Origin: Rhodocollybia butyracea | Taxonomy: Eukaryota; Basidiomycota; Agaricomycetes; Agaricales; Omphalotaceae | Direction of reading: 5' to 3' | NCBI GenBank assembly: GCA_015501585.1 | Contig: JADNRY010000019.1 | Coordinates: 124,001 to 188,000, forward strand | Length of the DNA stretch: 64,000 nt | Part shown: positions 58,321 to 64,000 of the stretch, one piece after another | How the letters are laid out: every line of letters starts with the position of its first letter | Numbering within the stretch: the stretch's first letter is position 1 | Program-made: the position numbers and the translations under genes | The notes under the pieces: generated by a model | Told to the model about the DNA's origin: nothing | The model's input: only the letters and a program-made list of their open reading frames with translations | Databases searched by the model: none

Positions 58321-60060
58321 TTAATTATCCATCTTTTTTAGCTGAGTTTTGAGACGCAGATTCTCAGCCTCCACTTCGTCTAGTTTACGCTGTATATCGC
58401 GCTGTTGTGTGAGCGTCTGGCATCTCCATCGTACGTCCGGAATCTTGGCCTTTACCGATTTCCAATATGCCTCAACGAGACCGAGTCAAGTTTGCTTTGC
58501 TTGTCAGGATATTTCAACGAGCACTTTTTGGGAAGGATCATGCTGAGAGTCGTGGCTACTTGGTCTACGTCACGGTCGCATTCATATAGCATAGAGAACC
58601 CGACGTCCAGTGTTCGCAATCTGGAAAATAGTGGTAGAGCCACGGATTCAATATCATTCAAGGATGGACACGTGGATGGCTGGGGAAAGAAGAGGAGAAA
58701 AAGGTGTTGAATACGCCGGCAATTGCGAGCGAACGAGAGTAATGCACGCAGCGTGAAACGGTTCTTAAAGTCTCGCCTTTGTATAAGAGGAACATGAGAC
58801 AAGTAGAGATCTTCCAGATCCGGCCAACTTGTTGCCATCTCTTCAGCAAACTGGTCGTTCAATGTAATTGGAAACGGGTGAAGGAGCTTGAAGGATCGAA
58901 TGTTCGTACAACATAGTAAAGGGCGGAGATGATCCATCTGCACAACGCAGCCTGGGGTGGGAAGCATAAATATGTCGGCTGTGAAAGCGATACATATGAC
59001 AAGTGAATGGTATGGATGCGAGGGCACATTTATACCAAAGTTTTAAGCAGATGCTTGAAAGTAGTTGGAATCTCTGGTTTATAAAGATCAGAGGACACGA
59101 ATACCGCCTGGAGGGAGGGAAAGTTATTGGTGAAAAGCTCCATGATTGCGGAACATGGTGTGGTAATTTCGAGTCTCGTCAACGACGAAAAGCTCTCACC
59201 ATCCAGCGGAGGTATCGCGAGCGATTCGATGAATGGTTTCTCTTCATCCTCAGTATGCCGATGAGAAGTGATAGCGAGAATCTTCAAATTAGGAATGACC
59301 CGGAAAACAGACGTAAGCGCGACCATATCGCGAAAGGAAGAGAGTTCGATATGTTTCACGTTGGGCAATTTCTTGAAAAATTCCAAAACAGCATCGAAAC
59401 AATAATTTTGAGACTTGAGCATACTGATTTTCACCCGTTCGAGATGAGGACATCTGGCGGCAACAGTCCGAAGGTTCAATAATAGTGTTTTTGACTCTAT
59501 ACCCTTCGAGCTGTGAAAGATGTAGTGTCGTATTGTTGCATCCGCGAGCATCAGGATGAATCTGCTATGAGCGTGTTCGTTATAGAACTCCAGTACCTTC
59601 AGATTCGGCAAGAGAGCATGCGACGGCCGTTGATAGGCAATTTCGGTTAAGAGAGACTGGGTCGCAGAATAGTGGGATTTACTAGTATACCCAGGTTCAT
59701 TCAATATCCGGACTCTTCTAGAATAATAGAGAAATCGATCCCAATCCAGCGGTTTGTTATCAGAGAACCCCTAAGCAAAATTGAATCAATAGGTGTTTTA
59801 TGAAGGGGAGAACTGAGGTGACAACGCACATACACCCCCGGAAGAGGAGGTTTAAGGGGTTTTATCAGATGATGCAAGTCAGTCACTTCTCTCCAAATTG
59901 CATTCATGCAGGGTTCGGACCATGCCTTGCAGACCAATACGTTGCAACTACGGTTTGCCCGTTCGTCACAGTGCTGGAAGATGTTCTCGAGAATTTCAGA
60001 TATCATCAGCACAGGCGGGGTAGTATCCATGTTCTCCAGTTCAAATAGCGGATTAGCCAT
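58321..60060 (-). CDS. F-box/LRR protein
   Basis: Start at 60060; exon 1 60060-59834, exon 2 from 59770, last coding base 58321. The F-box is at the N-terminus: ISEILENIFQHCDERANRSC and LVCKAWSEPCMNAIW. Leucine-rich segments follow (HALLPNLKVLEFYNE, RCPHLERVKISML, LPNVKHIELSSF, LRPLLCCTNIRSFKLL, WPDLEDLYLSHV), the usual substrate-binding part. The C-terminal end is a short coiled coil (QRKLDEVEAENLRLKTQL). A stop after LLKTLV near 59030 is probably removed by an intron ending in GTGCAG before MDHLRPLL. Near 58491-58496 one base seems to be missing: the LRR frame and the final VEAYWKSVKAKIPDVRW frame differ by one. It resembles agaricomycete F-box families; the target is unknown. Confidence 0.7.
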
Positions 60061-60439
60061 GATGCACTGTGAAGAGTAAAAGGACAAGTGAAGGTAGCGC
60101 ACCTTCAGCATCAGTGATCATGTGATTGCTGCGCCACACAGTCATGACTCATACACTTATGTTCCAATCCCAACAACTTAAAAGGAATCCTAGTTTATTC
60201 TGTTAATTAACGCGTGTGATGTCGGCGTCGCCTATTTGTACAAATACCGAGAATACCCTCGACTTTGGGGGTGATAAATGTCACACTGATTAGACTAAAT
60301 CAAGTACTCAAATTGAAATTCCACAAAACCACAAAACCACAGTACAACAAGATCAAGTCTAAGTTAAGCCATCGAAAAGATAAATAAATGATAAAGATAC
60401 ATTGTCCATGTGAAGCAGTAGAGCGAAACGAACCGGAAG
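60061..60439. other. Intergenic
   Basis: Between the F-box/LRR start and the 3' end of C2H2 copy 3. No gene seen. Confidence 0.5.
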
Positions 60440-61695
60440 CTATTTCAGTTCGTCTGACAGGAAGGAAGTGTACCAAGGAGTCAACGACCATGGGGAATCA
60501 TCGGAGGAGTCACCACTGGACATAGGTTGAAGGCCGCTTCGGACAGGCTGGAGACCGCTTTGGATAGACTGGAGACCGCTTTGGGAGGGATTGGTTTCCA
60601 CCATAGAGTTTACAGGATAACCAAGTGGCGTAGTAAGAGTGAGAGGCTGACTCTCCAAAAAGCAAGGCGAAGCACCAATGATGTCGTTCTGCGATTCATT
60701 GTAAATAGAGATAAGAGGCTGAGTGGGAGATTGACTCTCGAAGGAAGGCGAAACACCAATAATGTCGTTCTGCGAATCGTTGTATATAGTTTGAAAGTCT
60801 TGCCCACCGGTGTACGAAAACGTCATTGCGTGGCCTCCAAGCGGGATGTGGTACTTTAGCGCGGAGTCCAAGGAGTTCGTGCTTTCCATAGCAGGGAAAA
60901 GAGGTGGAGGTAACCGCAAGAGCTCATCCAAATCGAATACTATGGATTTGTCCTCGTCCGAATCAAACATGGATTTGTCCTCGTCCAGATTGAACATGGA
61001 TTTGTCCTCATCAAAATCGAATATGAATTTGTCAAACAGCGTGTCAGAAGCCTCCGACACGCCAGAGTTTGAAAGGAGGTCGATAGCGGACAAAAAGTTG
61101 ATTGAGGACTCTGAGGAAGTTGGCGATGTGGGCGAAACTGATTCAGAGGAGGTAGAGGAAACAGTGGAATTCGAGCTTGAAGAAGCACTGGTTCGTATTT
61201 TGCGAGTCCGAGGTTTTCTGGCCTTGGGGACATAGCCATGGATTCTCTTGCGATGTTTAACGAGCGCCGCAGGGTCGCATGTCTTGAAAAAACAGTCTGG
61301 ACAAATTTCGCACTTGTCCTGAATACTGTGGGGTCGGTCACATAAGCATGGAGTTATCAAGATAAGTAACGTTGTCAACTCACTGTATTCGAAAGTGCCT
61401 GTCGAGGTTTGCTGTCTGGATGGCAGTGAAGACGCAATTGGGCCAAGGGCAATGCGATCTCCTAGAAAGGAAAATAACATTAATATATATGGGCTTTGAC
61501 CATCAAATCACTTACACTTCGGTCATGCCGAGTCCATGAGCGTGCATGTGTTGGCGCATGTCATCTCGGCGAGCGAGTACGGTACCGCACTCGGGACACT
61601 GGGAGGAATATTCTATGGATTTCTAAGTTCATATATTAGTTGAAAGCGCAAAGTATGTTAACAAATAGACCGCTCACCGAAGGGATACGTGGCAT
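60440..61695 (-). CDS. C2H2 zinc-finger protein, family copy 3
   Basis: Four exons: 61695-61678, 61622-61516, 61461-61384 and 61325-60440; 362 residues. Exons 2 and 3 have exactly the lengths of those in copy 2 (107 and 78 nt). Fingers: CPECGTVLARRDDMRQHMHAH, CPWPNC...LDRHFRIH and CPDCFFKTC...VKHRKRIH, then GYVPKARKPRTRK. The tail is Ser/Thr-rich and contains an acidic tandem repeat, FDEDKSMFNLDEDKSMFDSD, and two SQ-rich repeats; it ends SPWSLTPWYTSFLSDEL. The upstream DNA shares the GATTGGTGTGTGAATG promoter segment with copy 2. Probably a transcription regulator; targets unknown. Confidence 0.85.
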
Positions 61696-62488
61696 TTTTG
61701 AGAAGGATGAGTGGTGGTAGAGCTTTTGGAAGACGCAGAGCAAATCGCAGACTTTGTATCCGATAGGAGGGAGGGCGCGTAGCTGATGAGGAGAAGCGCA
61801 TATTTTGGCGGACTTTTATTCACTTTGACTGCGACGTCGATTGGTGTGTGAATGGATGAAGGTCGGTTTTTTTTTCCTTTTACAGAGAAGTACTGGAGTG
61901 GCACTCTGTAATTTCCTTTGGGGGGAATTCCGATGGTCAAAGCTTCGGCGCGCGCCAAAATCTCCCTATAAGGTGAAATAAAACAAGACGCCCAGTGGCA
62001 ACATCCAAGAAAAATACATTTAAACAATTAGCAGACTTGATTTGAGAGAATGTTTGATAGTAAAGAAACTGCGCATGCTGTGTAGGATCTTGAGAGTCGA
62101 TCCGACTCGAGGGCCCAAGTCGACTGAGGAGAAAACCTAAAAATTCCAGACGAGAATGTTGGAGCTAGCTGTCTGTAGTCGTTCCCTGTGCCACATCAGG
62201 CCACACCGCCAGTCAACGTTTCAACGCGTGAACGCGTGAACTCTCGAGGTAAAGGTTTTAACTGACCGCCCAAATGGCGATCACGTGAATATGACGGTTA
62301 CTAACTTTGTTGATTTATTAATTTTGCTTTTTCCGCCCACAAACTTGTGAGCTACCTGCTCACAAAACCCTCGACGTTGTGGTTTTCTTACAAAAAATAA
62401 CCTTATTTATTATCCAGCGATAACCCTAACGACCCACAACGATTCCGAGGCCCTAACACTATCTCCGCTTATCCCAATCCATACAGCT
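61696..62488. promoter_or_regulatory. Promoter region between C2H2 copy 3 and the next gene
   Basis: Divergent arrangement. The part near 61840-61900 (GTCGATTGGTGTGTGAATG, T-run, CCTTTTACAGAG) matches the promoter block of C2H2 copy 2. The remainder is the promoter of the plus-strand gene at 62489. Confidence 0.5.
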
Positions 62489-63478
62489 ATGGGACGTCCT
62501 CTTTGGTCCACTGTATACCGCTCGCCCAACGTAGAGACCATCTCCGAATGTCCTGCAAAATGGAATCCAAATAACCCTTTTGACCCAGACGCAGACGCGT
62601 TCTTCGTAAACGCAGAAAACGAAGTACCAATCACCGACGCGTCTACAACCAGGTTGGGCAATTTGTCGCCGTTTGATTGGACTACTACTTCTTCGGTTGA
62701 ACGTCTGAATTCTCTCTCTGATATGGCTTCCGAACGTCGTAGAGAGCTTCTGGACGTTATAGCGCGTCGCCGTAGGTCAGAAGCTATACGTAGGGCTCGC
62801 GAAGAAATCGAGAGGCGGAGACATTTTGAGAGTAGGAGAGTTGGTGGGCGGGGAGAAGAAGCATCAGCTCAGCCGAGCACAGCGCCCGCTGCCGGTTTCA
62901 CTCTTTCTTCGGACAGGCCTATTTCCCCGTTGACTCCTGATCAACTGGCTGAACTGCAGACTGAACCCGACAGCGATGACGATATTGTCATGCGGTTTGC
63001 AGAACCAGACATCGACTTCATCGGGGCTAGGATAGCTGCTTTCTCTTCCGCCGAGCGTCAGTCAGAGGCAGTACGCTTGTCGACAGATACCCTTCGAGCT
63101 ATACAGGACACTCGTTCAGATCTGGAATTAATCATTCGGAATCATCGTTTTGCTCTTTTGGAACGACAGGCGCAAACTCAACAACTTGCACCGGAAAATT
63201 CGAGTCGTAGGGCTAGCGATACTAATCCCTCATACGCTGTCAGGCAGAGACGCCAATCGACTGGAACGCGAAACCACTCGAGATCCCGTGGATCGTCTGC
63301 ACCCAATAGTTCCAGATCTACTTCGCGTCCAGACTCCGCGACGGCACTTGCTCAGATGGCTGCTCGAAGGGAAAGGCATTTGCGACATTTGCAAGAGCGA
63401 GCGAGGGCATACATGCAGAACCACGAGAGCCGTGTAGGAGAGGGAAGGGAGTTGGCTGTCGACTCACATAGACCTTGA
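62489..63478 (+). CDS. Arginine-rich hypothetical protein, 329 aa
   Basis: Single-exon frame starting MGRPLWSTVYRSPNVETISE. It has an Arg/Glu-rich helical segment (SERRRELLDVIARRRRSEAI), an acidic DSDDDIVMRFAEPD, a second helix and a Ser/Arg-rich tail. I recognise no domain. The length and composition support coding. An ATG at 62489 lies in a reasonable context after a T/C-rich leader. Possibly a nuclear or RNA-associated protein by composition only. Confidence 0.6.
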   Translation: MGRPLWSTVYRSPNVETISECPAKWNPNNPFDPDADAFFVNAENEVPITDASTTRLGNLSPFDWTTTSSVERLNSLSDMASERRRELLDVIARRRRSEAIRRAREEIERRRHFESRRVGGRGEEASAQPSTAPAAGFTLSSDRPISPLTPDQLAELQTEPDSDDDIVMRFAEPDIDFIGARIAAFSSAERQSEAVRLSTDTLRAIQDTRSDLELIIRNHRFALLERQAQTQQLAPENSSRRASDTNPSYAVRQRRQSTGTRNHSRSRGSSAPNSSRSTSRPDSATALAQMAARRERHLRHLQERARAYMQNHESRVGEGRELAVDSHRP

Positions 63479-63790
63479 TTCGCGAGGTCCTAAAAGTTGG
63501 CGGGACGAAACACGACCAGTTTCTGCTTCTTGAATGTATTAACTCCTACTTATGCTTGCATGTACATAAACATATTACTGTATGTATTCCTTTAAGTATG
63601 GAATTCAATTACCATGATCTATTACTCTCGCTATGAGCTGTGTGAAGGAAGGCGGAATTCCGCGCGCCGGCCGCATTACGGCCACGTGGTTATTATTTCT
63701 TTGTCTTTACCTTCACCTTCATCGCTTCCTTCGCCTTATCTCTCTCATCCTCATACACATTTACTACAACAGCTGTTCCAAACTCTAGCC

Positions 63791-64000
63791 ATGTGTACTA
63801 AGAATAATTCTTGCCAAGCCAGATTCATCAAGGATCCTGTTCATGTAAGTGCTACGTCGTCACCCCTAGAGAGCATTGAATGACGTTGTTCATGCAGGAT
63901 CAAAGTGGGTGTTATTTTGTGCATCGTTATTTCAAGAATATGCTAATACCCTGATATGCAGTACTCCTAACACCTAGAATGTCCGAATTCATCGATTCGT
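63791..64000 (+). CDS. Start of a gene cut by the right edge
   Basis: ATG at 63791, MCTKNNSCQARFIKDPVH, then a GT-AG intron from 63846 and GATCAAA before another possible donor. The TC-rich leader and clean short introns look genuine, but too little is present to name it. Exon ends are uncertain. Confidence 0.35.

Overview
The window is a piece of a nuclear genome from a filamentous basidiomycete, most likely an agaricomycete. The evidence is short GT-AG introns of about 50 nt in most genes, tRNA genes with introns, and gene families typical of mushroom-forming fungi: BTB/POZ, F-box/LRR, trypsin-like GDSG proteins, C2H2 proteins and RING proteins. There are no operons. Exon boundaries were worked out by hand from splice sites and reading-frame continuity. 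I see no transposase, reverse transcriptase, CRISPR array or viral gene.

Layout. 1-2.4 kb: a BTB gene cut by the left edge, then C2H2 gene 1, both on the minus strand. 2.4-5.3 kb: no clear gene; a 3 x 144 bp tandem repeat and a tRNA-Met-like fragment. 5.3-12 kb: a coiled-coil gene (minus), an F-box gene (plus) and nitronate monooxygenase (plus). 12.2-18.1 kb: a large Ubr1-type N-recognin ubiquitin ligase (minus). 19.8-25.3 kb: two RING proteins (plus), one soluble with a coiled coil and one membrane protein of Asi1/Asi3 type. 25.9 kb: tRNA-Lys. 26-32.1 kb: a tandem pair of MFS transporters (minus), one with a frameshift. 33-34.7 kb: a divergent pair, a LENG1/CIR_N protein and an unknown protein. 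35.8-45.4 kb: C2H2 gene 2, a short-chain dehydrogenase and an intronless RNA-repair-like enzyme joining phosphoesterase-like, phosphatase, kinase and ligase modules; a 4.36 kb tandem duplication rearranged this interval. 46-49.5 kb: HMG-CoA synthase, an Rpp40-like RNase P subunit and tRNA-Val. 49.7-52.6 kb: a proline-rich GPI-type surface protein, then a U6 snRNA inside a large imperfect inverted repeat. 53.5-58.2 kb: a broken trypsin-like gene, then an intact aldo/keto reductase behind decayed copies of itself. 58.3-64 kb: an F-box/LRR gene, C2H2 gene 3, an arginine-rich unknown and the start of a last gene.

Three themes link the genes. One is protein turnover: Ubr1, two F-box proteins, two RING proteins and a BTB protein. 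The second is RNA metabolism: the ligase fusion, Rpp40, U6, intron-bearing tRNAs and LENG1. The third is recent local duplication: C2H2 x3, MFS x2, aldo/keto reductase plus fragments, and the 36.9-42.9 kb block. Many conserved frames are broken by one base, often in homopolymers, and two have in-frame TAG codons. This is either decay or an imperfectly polished assembly, so exact protein ends should be read with that in mind.

The best candidate for something undescribed is the ligase fusion at 42799-45396.
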